DNA from: an uncultured Faecalibacterium sp.
GTDB taxonomy: Bacteria > Bacillota > Clostridia > Oscillospirales > Ruminococcaceae
NCBI GenBank assembly: GCA_934561555.1
Contig: CAKTGQ010000006.1
Location: forward strand, 61,075 to 125,074
DNA: 64,000 nucleotides
Reading direction: 5' to 3'
A program made the position numbers and the translations under genes. Positions 8,934-16,607 of this stretch are shown piece after piece. Within the stretch, counting starts at the first letter, position 1, and each line of letters starts with the position of its first letter. The notes beneath the pieces were generated by a model that saw only the letters and a program-made list of their open reading frames with translations, was not told the DNA's origin and did not search any database.

Positions 8934-9716
8934 ATGGACGAAGCGTTTTACATCGGCAGCCACCCTGCCAGCGCGTTTGGCGCGCAGCTGCTGGCCAGCT
9001 ATACGGTGGGCGGCAGCACGCTGACCCGGAGTTATGCAGTCAGCCGCACCGGCAGCCATATCACCCCCTGCGCTACCCAGTACGGCCTGCGCAGCATCAC
9101 CCTGCCGGTTGACATCTACGGCGACACCCCAGAGGACGCTGCGGCGAAGCACAGTGCCCTGACCGCCGCCCTGCTGGAAAGTCCGGTGGAGCTGTATCTG
9201 CCGGACGGCGGCATCTACACCGCCCTGCTGGAGGATCCCGGTAAGCGCACCGTATGGGACGATGCGGGCTGTTGCCTGTCCTGTACATACACGCTGTCCG
9301 GCTACAAGCACGGCCCGCTGGAGACCGTGATCACGCGAGCAGGACAGGACGATCAGCTTCTCTTTTTTGCGGCGGGCAACGCCCCGCAGATGGAGTGCCG
9401 CATCCTGACAGAGGCCTCCGGCCCCGGTGTACCGGATGTGCCGGGACAGCCGTCGGAAGAGCCGTCCGCATTTGACGCTGTGGTGCGCTACCCGGACGGC
9501 GGAAGCTGCACCATACACGGCGTAAAAAGCGGCGATGTACTCCTTGTGGACGGCATTGAGAAACAGGTGCTTGTCAACGGGCAGAACGCCTTCCGCAGCG
9601 TGACCGCCATCTCCGGCTGGCCTGTCGTTACCCCGGGCGAAAACCTCATAGCGTTCCATGCGCTTGACATGACGGACACTGAATACACCATCGAGTATTA
9701 CCCCATTTTTGTGTAA
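8934..9716 (+). CDS. phage distal tail protein (Dit)
   Basis: A beta-rich protein of 260 aa starting 9 nt after the tape measure. Position, size and the opening 'YIGSHPASAFGAQLL' followed by a ring-like N domain agree with distal tail proteins, which form the hub joining the tail tube to the baseplate. The C-terminal third contains a second beta domain that may be a carbohydrate-binding or galectin-like fold. Confidence 0.75.
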   Translation: MDEAFYIGSHPASAFGAQLLASYTVGGSTLTRSYAVSRTGSHITPCATQYGLRSITLPVDIYGDTPEDAAAKHSALTAALLESPVELYLPDGGIYTALLEDPGKRTVWDDAGCCLSCTYTLSGYKHGPLETVITRAGQDDQLLFFAAGNAPQMECRILTEASGPGVPDVPGQPSEEPSAFDAVVRYPDGGSCTIHGVKSGDVLLVDGIEKQVLVNGQNAFRSVTAISGWPVVTPGENLIAFHALDMTDTEYTIEYYPIFV

Positions 9717-9732
9717 AGGAGAATATCACGCA

Positions 9733-10821
9733 ATGCTTGCAATCCTTGCAAAGGACGGGCAGCAGACCCCGCTGGACTGCAATGACTACTGCATCGTCCA
9801 TAACTGGAACGGCTGGGAGGATACCGTAAAATTCAACATGCCCCGGGGACATGCCCAGATGCGCCTACTGACCGAGCGCACCCGCCTTGTGGAAAAGACC
9901 GAAGGGCAGCTGTACGCCGTTACCAGCATCAACACCGGCAGAAACTCAACCGCCTATGAGGCAAAGCTGGATCTGGACAGCCTGTGCACCGGGCTGCTGA
10001 AAAACTGGAACAACTACGTCAAGATCTTCTTTTTCAGCAAGGGACCGCAGTCTATGGCCGATACGGTGCGGCGCGCCCTTGCGGACGCAAAAATCTCCGG
10101 CTGGGAACTCACTGCCCCGAATGCCGACACTGAAAAGCTTGCGATTGACAGCTTTTACGGCACCGCGCTTGATCTGGTGCAAAAGGCTGTGGACGTGTGG
10201 AAGAAATACCCCGTGCGCTTTCTCGTGACAGAAACCGGCACCCGGCAGCTGCGCATCCTTGACCCCGGCTCCCGCGCTTTGTGCGGAGCATACTTCACGG
10301 ACGAGCTTAACTTGCTGGAGCAGCCCTGCTTCAAGGGCAAGGCCGACCCCGGCGACAGCTACTACACCGCCCTATATCTTGCTGGCAATGGGTGCAGCGT
10401 GGAGGTGGAGAACCACGACTACGACCCACGGGTGATCCGGCATTACGAAAGCGACAACTCCATCTCGGATAAAAATGCCCTGACCATCAAGGCGAACGCC
10501 ATGGTCAAGGCTGCGGCAGCGCCCCGGCGCTCCTACAGCTGCAAGGTGGCAGACCTTGCCCGGCTGCGGCCGGAACGCTACCAGCATCTGGCTTTTGGCC
10601 TGTACGACAAGGTGGTGCTCATGGACCGCGACCGGGGCACGAACAGCACAGTGCAGATCGCGCAGTACACGGTGTTCCCCTACTGCCCGGAAAGCAACAC
10701 CGTGCAGCTGAACAGTGTGGCGGGCACGATCTCCGCAACCAGCAAAAGCTACTCCGGCGATGTTGTACAGTACACAGACCCAGACCAAGAAACGCAGGAG
10801 GATGAAAATGCAGATTCTTAA
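9733..10821 (+). CDS. phage tail-associated protein (Tal-like minor structural protein)
   Basis: A protein of 362 aa with start at ATG 9733 after AAAGGAG. The N-terminal part resembles the baseplate hub (gp27-like) fold of Tal proteins in Firmicute siphophages. At this length it lacks the long C-terminal peptidase or lysozyme domain found in larger relatives. Its 3' end overlaps the following gene by 14 nt. It should form the tail tip under the Dit hexamer. Confidence 0.68.
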   Translation: MLAILAKDGQQTPLDCNDYCIVHNWNGWEDTVKFNMPRGHAQMRLLTERTRLVEKTEGQLYAVTSINTGRNSTAYEAKLDLDSLCTGLLKNWNNYVKIFFFSKGPQSMADTVRRALADAKISGWELTAPNADTEKLAIDSFYGTALDLVQKAVDVWKKYPVRFLVTETGTRQLRILDPGSRALCGAYFTDELNLLEQPCFKGKADPGDSYYTALYLAGNGCSVEVENHDYDPRVIRHYESDNSISDKNALTIKANAMVKAAAAPRRSYSCKVADLARLRPERYQHLAFGLYDKVVLMDRDRGTNSTVQIAQYTVFPYCPESNTVQLNSVAGTISATSKSYSGDVVQYTDPDQETQEDENADS

Positions 10822-12901
10822 AATGGACTTTCAGTCTCAGAGCACCCCGCCGGTCGTCCCTGTCATGCAGTCCGATGCACAGAGCAGGTTCATCGGCATC
10901 GCGCTCTACGATGGCGGCGCTCCCTATGCCGCCCCGGAAAACGCAGCGTACACCGTGCAGTATCACGGCCCCGGCCCCAATAATATGGGCTGGTATGACA
11001 CCATCAGCACCGGAAACAATACACACCCCGCAGTCACCGTGGATGCCTCCAACAAGCACATCGTCACGCTGGAACTGGCCGAGCAAGCGTTGCGGGTCAA
11101 TGGAAACGTCTTTATCAACCTTTGCGTGGTCACCAGCACCGGTTACATGCTGCACACCTTTCCTATCCTCTGCCGCGTCACCGGTGCGGCCTACATTGAC
11201 CCTGTGGCAGTGCGGAGCTTCTTCTATGTTACCGGCATCACAAACGATCAGTGGCTTGCCTACGTCACCGCCTGCCAGGACGCCCAGAACCGGGCAGAGG
11301 CCGCCGCCGCAACGTTTCAAACCGACCCCACCCTCTCCCTCCCCGGTAAGGCGGCGGATGCAAAAGCGACTGGAGATGCGATTGGTCAGCTAAAGGAAGA
11401 TATAGCTGACGCCGAAAAAAGAATCACCTCAAAAATGACGTTGATTGAGCCAATAAACCTATGGGGAATGAATAATATAACAGATGGCTATGTGGATCTA
11501 AATGGAAATACGCACGAATTAACTGAATTGTGCTATATGCCTTTGGATGTATATTCAGGTGATATTTTAAGACTTCTTAACTGGACAGAATCACAAAATA
11601 AATACAATACCTATTCGATGCGTTTTATTACGACATATGATGTAGATGGAAAAGCTGTTGCAAGCAGTGGTTCAGAGAATGCAAATAATTTTGTCATCCC
11701 TGATGGCATTACAAAGGTCATTATCACAATAAGTAAAAAGATTGTTTATCCTTGTCTGATGATAAATCCCGTTTCAAATCCAAAAGAACCAATTGAATTT
11801 TTTATACCTTATTATGTTGCCGATGATGGCTTTATTGATAAAGATACAATTATTGAAAAAGCAATTGATAAAATAATGGACAAAGTTAATAATTCTTTTA
11901 TCAAGTTATCACCTAGTTGCATTCTTGAAAATGGACTTTTATGGAATACAGACAGTGACAGAATGGTGGTTACATTCACTCTTGGAAGTACATCAGATGC
12001 TTTATTTGTTTGTGCGAATGCAAGCGGAATCGGAAGATTATATTATGTAAATTACAAAACAGGTAAAATTGGAACTGTCAAAAGTGATGATATAACAGTT
12101 ATTCCGACAGCATGGGGATATTTTGAAGATATTACAATACCAGCAGTAATAGGAAGAATGTACGCATTAACTATTGAAAAAAAGAATGGAACGACATTTA
12201 CGATGATATTAAAAGATTTGTCATCACTTGAAACTCAAAAATTTACTAATACAAATGACCAAGGAAGTGGCAATGGCGTTAGAACTGTGATAACAAGCGG
12301 AAGTCCGATAATTAATAACTTTATAACATTTTCAACACAAAATGCGAATCCATATATTATGTTTATTGGAGATAGTTTCATTGAAGGTAATCAGCTTACT
12401 ACAAAAAACAAAGATAGCAGATATTGTGCGTTAGTAAGAGATACTATTGCAGTAAATGGACATGATACATTTATTTATGGATTAGCTGGCAGAAACAGTA
12501 CAGATATATCAACAGCATACTACGAACAAGTGAAAGGTATTTGCAGACCAAAATATGCGTTTCTCGAAATTGGTACGAATGATAGGAATTATGACACATG
12601 GTTAAGTAACATGACAGCTTTAATCAGAGATTTAAAGAATAACGGAATCATTCCTATTCTTTGCACGTTAACACCTATTATAGGCAATCCTGAATCTTAT
12701 AATGATAACGTAATGCCTAATGTCAACGAATGGATTAAGAAAAGCGGATATAAATATGTCGATTTCAATGCAGTACTTACATCAGATGGAGTTACACAAA
12801 TTTCTAGTTATTTCTTATCCGATGGGTGTCATCCTAACATTGATGGCAATGCCGTTATGTTTGAAAAAATAAAGGTTGATGTGCCTGAACTGTTTAGTTA
12901 A
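10808..12901 (+). CDS. chimeric baseplate/receptor-binding protein with C-terminal SGNH esterase domain
   Basis: A protein of 697 aa; AGGAGG lies six bases before ATG 10808. Residues 1-195 look like a BppU-type baseplate upper protein (N-terminal beta domain, then short coiled coil) and are GC-rich like the neighbours. From about 11395 the DNA becomes strongly AT-rich to the stop. The last ~180 residues form an SGNH/GDSL hydrolase: GDS with Ser523, 'GTND' block III, and 'DGCHPN' with Asp672 and His675. The esterase probably trims acetyl or other esters from surface glycans during adsorption. The composition break indicates acquisition of a new receptor module from an AT-rich donor. Confidence 0.85.
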   Translation: MQILKMDFQSQSTPPVVPVMQSDAQSRFIGIALYDGGAPYAAPENAAYTVQYHGPGPNNMGWYDTISTGNNTHPAVTVDASNKHIVTLELAEQALRVNGNVFINLCVVTSTGYMLHTFPILCRVTGAAYIDPVAVRSFFYVTGITNDQWLAYVTACQDAQNRAEAAAATFQTDPTLSLPGKAADAKATGDAIGQLKEDIADAEKRITSKMTLIEPINLWGMNNITDGYVDLNGNTHELTELCYMPLDVYSGDILRLLNWTESQNKYNTYSMRFITTYDVDGKAVASSGSENANNFVIPDGITKVIITISKKIVYPCLMINPVSNPKEPIEFFIPYYVADDGFIDKDTIIEKAIDKIMDKVNNSFIKLSPSCILENGLLWNTDSDRMVVTFTLGSTSDALFVCANASGIGRLYYVNYKTGKIGTVKSDDITVIPTAWGYFEDITIPAVIGRMYALTIEKKNGTTFTMILKDLSSLETQKFTNTNDQGSGNGVRTVITSGSPIINNFITFSTQNANPYIMFIGDSFIEGNQLTTKNKDSRYCALVRDTIAVNGHDTFIYGLAGRNSTDISTAYYEQVKGICRPKYAFLEIGTNDRNYDTWLSNMTALIRDLKNNGIIPILCTLTPIIGNPESYNDNVMPNVNEWIKKSGYKYVDFNAVLTSDGVTQISSYFLSDGCHPNIDGNAVMFEKIKVDVPELFS

Positions 12902-12953
12902 CTAAATGAGGCTTTAGCCAACCAACCCCCACAAAATAGAAAGGACTGATATT

Positions 12954-13637
12954 ATGCTCCCTATCATGGACGTTTCCCGCTGGCAGGGCAGCATCGACTG
13001 GGACAAGGTCAAGGCAAGCGGCCTTGTCTCCGGTGTGATGCTGCGGGCGCTGGGCAACAGCCCCAAAGACAAGCCCAGCAAGCCGTACATTGACCCTACC
13101 TTTGAGCGCAACTGTGCCGAGTGCAAGCGGCTGGGTATCCCCTGCGGCGTGTACTACTACTGCAAGGCTGTCAACACGGCAGAAGCAGATACAGAACTTG
13201 CCCTGCTGCGCAAGGTGCTGACCGGCAAGACGCTGCAGCTGCCGGTGGCGGTTGACATTGAGGACGCCTATGTGCAAGCGCCGCTGAACAAGCAGACCCT
13301 GACGGACATTGCCGCCCACGCGCTTGGCACGGTAGAGCGTTGGGGCTTCTACGCCATGCTGTACACCGGGCTGTATTTCGCCCGCGACAACCTGTACATG
13401 ACCGGCGCAGCGCTCAAGCCCTACGATGTTTGGCTGGCAAGATACCCCAGTGACAAGAGCAAGAGCAAGACCAAGCCGGAGGACAAGCCCAAAACGGATT
13501 TTGCCTTTGGCTTGTGGCAGTACACCAGCACCGCCAGCGTGCCGGGCGTGAGCGGCAACGTGGACTTGAGCCACGCCTACAAGGACTACACCAAAATTAT
13601 TGCAAAGAAGGGCTTGACCCGTCTCCGGGAGGTATAA
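12954..13637 (+). CDS. phage endolysin, GH25 lysozyme
   Basis: A protein of 227 aa covering a complete GH25 muramidase domain: the opening 'MDVSRWQG' with Asp6, 'VAVDIED' with Asp101 and Glu103 as the expected catalytic acidic residues, and the 'LWQYTST' ending motif near 190. It cleaves the N-acetylmuramic acid-N-acetylglucosamine bond of peptidoglycan at lysis. No signal peptide and no separate cell-wall-binding domain are seen, so export would need the holin. GC content returns to that of the other phage genes. Confidence 0.9.
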   Translation: MLPIMDVSRWQGSIDWDKVKASGLVSGVMLRALGNSPKDKPSKPYIDPTFERNCAECKRLGIPCGVYYYCKAVNTAEADTELALLRKVLTGKTLQLPVAVDIEDAYVQAPLNKQTLTDIAAHALGTVERWGFYAMLYTGLYFARDNLYMTGAALKPYDVWLARYPSDKSKSKTKPEDKPKTDFAFGLWQYTSTASVPGVSGNVDLSHAYKDYTKIIAKKGLTRLREV

Positions 13638-14030
13638 ATGGAAATACTTTCCGAGTTTGAGGCATGGTGGGCTCCCGTCGTCATCGTCTTTGGCGTTCTG
13701 GCGTCGTTGGACAAGGCTTTTGACCTCTACAAAAAGTACAAGGGTCTTGCGCAGGCACCGGACAAAAAGCAGGACGACGAAATCTTAAAGTTGCGTAAAG
13801 AAGTTGACATGCTCAAAGATGGTTTTCTTCGCGTGCAGGATGCGCTTGCCCGCGATCTGCAGCGCTTTGAAAAAATCGACGAGTTAAGCCGTCTAAATCT
13901 TCAGGGTACATACGCTTTGCTTAAAGGGCAGCTTACCGGTGACAACGTGCCCGCCATGCAAAAAAGCATGGATGAAATTGAAGGATATCTTATGAAAGGA
14001 GCAACCAATCATGGAAGCAATGGTAACTAA
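13638..14030 (+). CDS. small phage membrane protein with coiled coil (XhlA/holin-associated type)
   Basis: A protein of 130 aa that starts immediately after the endolysin stop, using GGGAGGT. One N-terminal hydrophobic segment (residues 8-28) is followed by a charged coiled coil (about 45-85). This layout, between endolysin and holin, fits haemolysin XhlA-like or spanin-like lysis helpers. The family is not certain. It overlaps the holin gene by 20 nt. Confidence 0.5.
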   Translation: MEILSEFEAWWAPVVIVFGVLASLDKAFDLYKKYKGLAQAPDKKQDDEILKLRKEVDMLKDGFLRVQDALARDLQRFEKIDELSRLNLQGTYALLKGQLTGDNVPAMQKSMDEIEGYLMKGATNHGSNGN

Positions 14031-14352
14031 CATCGTGAGCGTTATCCCCGCATGGGCTGCGCTAGCCCTTATGCTGGGCGGCTTTATCTTCTACGCCCTG
14101 GGCTGCATCCGTCTTGGCTACGGCGCAGCGGTCAAGACGCTGGTGCTCAACCTCATTGACCAAGCAGAGCGGGAGATTCTGGGCACTAAGCGCGGCGAAG
14201 AGCGTAAGGTGTGGTGCGTCAAGATGCTGCGCAAGGCATTGGACAACAGCAAGTGGGGCGGGCTGGTCTCGTGGGCAATTACGGAAGAGACCATGAGCAA
14301 GGTGATTCAGTTTTTCTTTGATCGCGCACGAGCGGCACTGCAAAAGCAGTAA
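14011..14352 (+). CDS. phage holin, LL-H type
   Basis: A protein of 113 aa, start after AAAGGAG. It has one strong hydrophobic segment (residues 11-33), then a charged helical part with 'DQAEREILGTKRGEERK' and a C-terminal amphipathic segment 'VIQFFFDRARAALQ', the layout of LL-H family holins. It would permeabilise the membrane to release the endolysin. Location in the lysis module supports this. Confidence 0.7.
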   Translation: MEAMVTNIVSVIPAWAALALMLGGFIFYALGCIRLGYGAAVKTLVLNLIDQAEREILGTKRGEERKVWCVKMLRKALDNSKWGGLVSWAITEETMSKVIQFFFDRARAALQKQ

Positions 14353-14362
14353 GGAGGATATC

Positions 14363-14641
14363 ATGGCAAGCACTACATACGAGCATTTTGTTGACGCCAA
14401 CAAAATGTACGCCGCACAAGAGCAATTTCGTGACATCACGAAAATGGGCTACGATTTTGTTAAGGCCAACAAAATCGGGTGCTTAAAGCCCGTTTTTGCA
14501 AAAAAATCTATCATTTTTGCTCTTAATATCGCTTTTGGCGTGTCTAAGCGCAACGCGGGGCAGCTGCCGCAGCCCTTCTGGCTCGGCGTTGCTCATGGCG
14601 GCGGCTCGCGTAGTCTTTCCGCCAGCGTTGCAAGGGCTTGA
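14363..14641 (+). CDS. small phage protein of unknown function
   Basis: A protein of 92 aa, starting after AAGGAGG. I do not recognise the family. The N-terminus is polar and aromatic, and the C-terminus has 'LPQPFWLGVAHGGGSR'. The end of the frame overlaps the next ORF in the +1 frame by 47 nt. The second frame carries a sigma-like HTH, so the two might form one product by frameshifting, or be two overlapping genes. Confidence 0.5.
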   Translation: MASTTYEHFVDANKMYAAQEQFRDITKMGYDFVKANKIGCLKPVFAKKSIIFALNIAFGVSKRNAGQLPQPFWLGVAHGGGSRSLSASVARA

Positions 14642-14819
14642 TGCAGAACAGATAAAAGCTGTGATAAAACGTGCGCCGCTTGGGAGGTATGACCGGAAAA
14701 TCGCCCGGTTGCGGTACGTTGACCAGCTATGTCAAGTTGATATTGCAGCGCGTGTGCCGTATTGTCGCACATCAATTGGCAATAGGCTAAAAATCATTGA
14801 TAAAATGCTGGATATTTAA
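14595..14819 (+). CDS. small sigma-70 region 4-like HTH protein of the prophage
   Basis: A protein of 74 aa from ATG 14595. The frame is open further upstream but without a ribosome binding site. 'YDRKIARLRYVDQLCQ' followed by 'DIAARVPYCRTSIGNRLKII' reads as a helix-turn-helix like the -35-binding region of sigma factors and of phage ArpU-type late regulators. It closes the late operon before a strong terminator. Which start is used, and whether it is fused to the upstream frame, is unresolved. Confidence 0.5.
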   Translation: MAAARVVFPPALQGLDAEQIKAVIKRAPLGRYDRKIARLRYVDQLCQVDIAARVPYCRTSIGNRLKIIDKMLDI

Positions 14820-14889
14820 AAATCCCCTGCTTTGCCAAAGCCCTGCGTGCCACGCGGGGTACTTTATAGGCAAAGTGGGGGATTTTTTT
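14818..14889. terminator. large bidirectional terminator hairpin at end of phage late operon
   Basis: AAATCCCC-TGCTTTGCC on the left pairs with GGCAAAG-TGGGGGATTTTTTT on the right, with an inner hairpin (about 14841-14858). An A-run on the left and a T-run on the right allow function on both strands. It separates the rightward late genes from the leftward HTH gene that ends at 14893. Confidence 0.8.
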
Positions 14890-14892
14890 GTT

Positions 14893-15216
14893 TTACAGCA
14901 GCTTATAGTGCTCTGCCAGCAAAAAGCGGACATATGCGGGGCACTCCCTGATGCCGCCATACCAGTTCTGCACTGTGCGCCGCGGGATGCCTGCACCCTT
15001 CGCAAAGGCGGTCTGGGAAAGACCGGCAAGCAAGATCAGTTCCTTCATGGACAGGTGCGCCAACTCCCAGATGCGGGACAGCCTTGCCTTTTCGGCGTCC
15101 AGATCGACGCACCCGGCGGCATCGTCCGGTACGCTGAGGGTGACATTGCTCAAAAAAAATTCTTTTACAGCACCGGCCTCACTTGCCATAGAAAAAAGTT
15201 CACCAACGGTATACAT
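14893..15216 (-). CDS. prophage helix-turn-helix regulator
   Basis: A protein of 107 aa on the minus strand with AGGAGG before the ATG at 15216. The C-terminal half ('KELILLAGLSQTAFAKGAGIPRRTV' region, broken here for length) reads as a DNA-binding helix-turn-helix followed by 'NWYGG', as in Xre-like or recombination-associated DNA-binding proteins. The N-terminal half is acidic. Being opposite to the late operon and next to an accessory cassette, it may repress or tune accessory genes. Target unknown. Confidence 0.55.
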   Translation of the reverse strand: MYTVGELFSMASEAGAVKEFFLSNVTLSVPDDAAGCVDLDAEKARLSRIWELAHLSMKELILLAGLSQTAFAKGAGIPRRTVQNWYGGIRECPAYVRFLLAEHYKLL

Positions 15217-15284
15217 AAAACCTCCTAGATTTTTCACCCACGCTGTGGTACACTATGGATATCTCAATGTGAGGTTTCTTTCAC

Positions 15285-15324
15285 AAACTCCCCAGCCGAT
15301 GCGCGAACATCGACCGGGGAGTTT
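15285..15324. terminator. hairpin between two leftward accessory genes
   Basis: AAACTCCCC (15285-15293) pairs with GGGGAGTTT (15316-15324), with an inner 5-bp stem CGATG/CATCG. It lies between the stop of the 15328-15612 gene and the 15216 gene start and would separate their transcripts. The T-run is better on the plus strand (TTTTCTTT). Confidence 0.55.
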
Positions 15325-15327
15325 TCT

Positions 15328-15612
15328 TTACTCCATATCTTCCAGAGCTTCAAGATACTTCGGGTAAAGGTCTTCCACGACGGCCTGTCTTTCAACGTCG
15401 TCCAGATCGCCGTTCATGAACGCCTCGCCCTCTTCATCGGAGAGTTCGATACTGGTAGTGACCATCAGGTCGCGAGCATCCAGATGAGAGGTCTTGACGT
15501 CGCCATCATCGGTGATGTGCGCGTAGATCATCCAAACGCCGTTATCGTACTCAATTTCAGTACCGGTGGCCATAACCTTGGTTGCGAACTCGTCAGCAGT
15601 GAGCTTTTTCAT
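15328..15612 (-). CDS. small acidic prophage protein, unknown
   Basis: A very acidic protein of 94 aa, start chosen at 15612 behind GGAGGT. I recognise no domain. It begins 'MKKLTADEFATKVMATGTE' and ends in an Asp/Glu-rich stretch. Small acidic proteins at prophage ends can be anti-defence or DNA-mimic proteins, but nothing here proves that. It is divergent from the five-gene cassette across a 22-bp palindrome. Confidence 0.5.
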   Translation of the reverse strand: MKKLTADEFATKVMATGTEIEYDNGVWMIYAHITDDGDVKTSHLDARDLMVTTSIELSDEEGEAFMNGDLDDVERQAVVEDLYPKYLEALEDME

Positions 15613-15681
15613 AATTGTTACCTCCATGTGTCTGTGTTGTGTCTTTCACTGTCTTTTTTAAAATTTTATACGCATCGCGTG

Positions 15682-15736
15682 CAAAAAGTTCAAGCGCCCA
15701 CACAGCCCTGTTCCGTGTGGGCGCTTGAACTTTTTG
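15682..15736. repeat. perfect 22-bp inverted repeat between divergent genes
   Basis: The arm 15682-15703 is perfectly complementary to 15715-15736, with an 11-nt loop. A/T runs at both outer ends mean it could work as a bidirectional terminator, but it lies upstream of both flanking genes rather than after one. It may insulate the two divergent transcripts or bind a regulator. Confidence 0.85.
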
Positions 15737-15808
15737 TCCCTCGTTGTGCGTTCGTTGTCTTTTGTTTTCAGCTGATGCAGTACACTGGATGCACAAGGAG
15801 GGATGCAC

Positions 15809-16276
15809 ATGTTCAAGTATGATCCTTATACAGGAGATCCTATTCCACAGAGACCGGCTGGATTTGGCTGGGGATGGGATTCACCGGAAGCATATCAACG
15901 ACCTGTCAGGCAGGAGCAAAAAGAAGCGCACACGCCGTGGACGATGGTGCCTTGTCCGGCAGATGTAGACAAGGTAAGCGTGCAGCCGGGCGAAACGAAG
16001 TGGATCATGGTGCAGTCCGACCAGATTTTTGCCGTCAAGACAGCCAACGCGATGGGATATGCACCGGCGGAATACTACCGCTTTGAGCAGATAGACCCGG
16101 CGGTATTGACCGCGCCTGCATCTTTAGAAGCTGCCCAGCAGCTCACGCGAGAAGATGTTGAAAAGATCGTGGAAACGAAAGCAGCCGAAATGCTTTCACA
16201 GTATGAAACGATTTTCACGCGGCAGGCACCCGCGCAGACTGCCGTAAAGGCCAAGAAGGAGGCAACACATGAGTAA
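15809..16276 (+). CDS. accessory cassette protein 1 (phage-associated, unknown)
   Basis: A protein of 155 aa. ATG 15809 is preferred over 15803 because AAGGAGG then lies seven bases upstream. The N-terminus is rich in Pro, Gly, Tyr and Trp. The middle ('SDQIFAVKTANAMGYAP...YYRFEQI') resembles small prophage proteins of gut Firmicutes that share an 'IF-VK-D-G-RF' pattern. The C-terminus is helical. It is the first of five co-directional genes and overlaps the second by 8 nt. Function unknown. A TACACT -10-like box lies at 15781. Confidence 0.6.
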   Translation: MFKYDPYTGDPIPQRPAGFGWGWDSPEAYQRPVRQEQKEAHTPWTMVPCPADVDKVSVQPGETKWIMVQSDQIFAVKTANAMGYAPAEYYRFEQIDPAVLTAPASLEAAQQLTREDVEKIVETKAAEMLSQYETIFTRQAPAQTAVKAKKEATHE

Positions 16277-16604
16277 TCCTTTAGCAAGTCGATTAGGCGC
16301 ACAGCAAGCCCAACAGACGGCACAGGGAAACGGCCTGATGGCAAGGCTTCCCTGCGCGATAAGGCAGGCATCAAAAATGATGTCGGTCATCAAGGCGGCG
16401 CAGAATCCACAGGCTGCGCTCATGGACTACTGCAAGAAATCTGGTGCTTTCAATGGATACACAGGTTCACAGGATCCAGAAAGCATGACCCGGTGGCTGT
16501 GCGAAAAGAACGGAATACCGGTGGATGATATCCTCAATATGGTTCAAGGCTCCGGTGCACAGGGGCTTGGCAATACACTCACAAGATTTTTGAAAGGTGG
16601 CTAA
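16269..16604 (+). CDS. accessory cassette protein 2 (unknown, helical)
   Basis: A protein of 111 aa with start behind AGGAGGC inside the end of the upstream gene. The N-terminus is Gln/Ala-rich ('LGAQQAQQTAQGNG'), followed by a helical part with 'NPQAALMDYC'. Similar small 'NP'-containing helical proteins accompany the same neighbours in other gut prophages as far as I recall. No catalytic motif is visible. The gap to the next gene is only 3 nt. Confidence 0.55.
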   Translation: MSNPLASRLGAQQAQQTAQGNGLMARLPCAIRQASKMMSVIKAAQNPQAALMDYCKKSGAFNGYTGSQDPESMTRWLCEKNGIPVDDILNMVQGSGAQGLGNTLTRFLKGG

Positions 16605-16607
16605 ACT

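Noticed and set aside
7941..9659. 572-aa minus-strand frame across tape measure and Dit
   Set aside because: A shadow frame caused by high GC at third positions. It crosses two well-supported genes.
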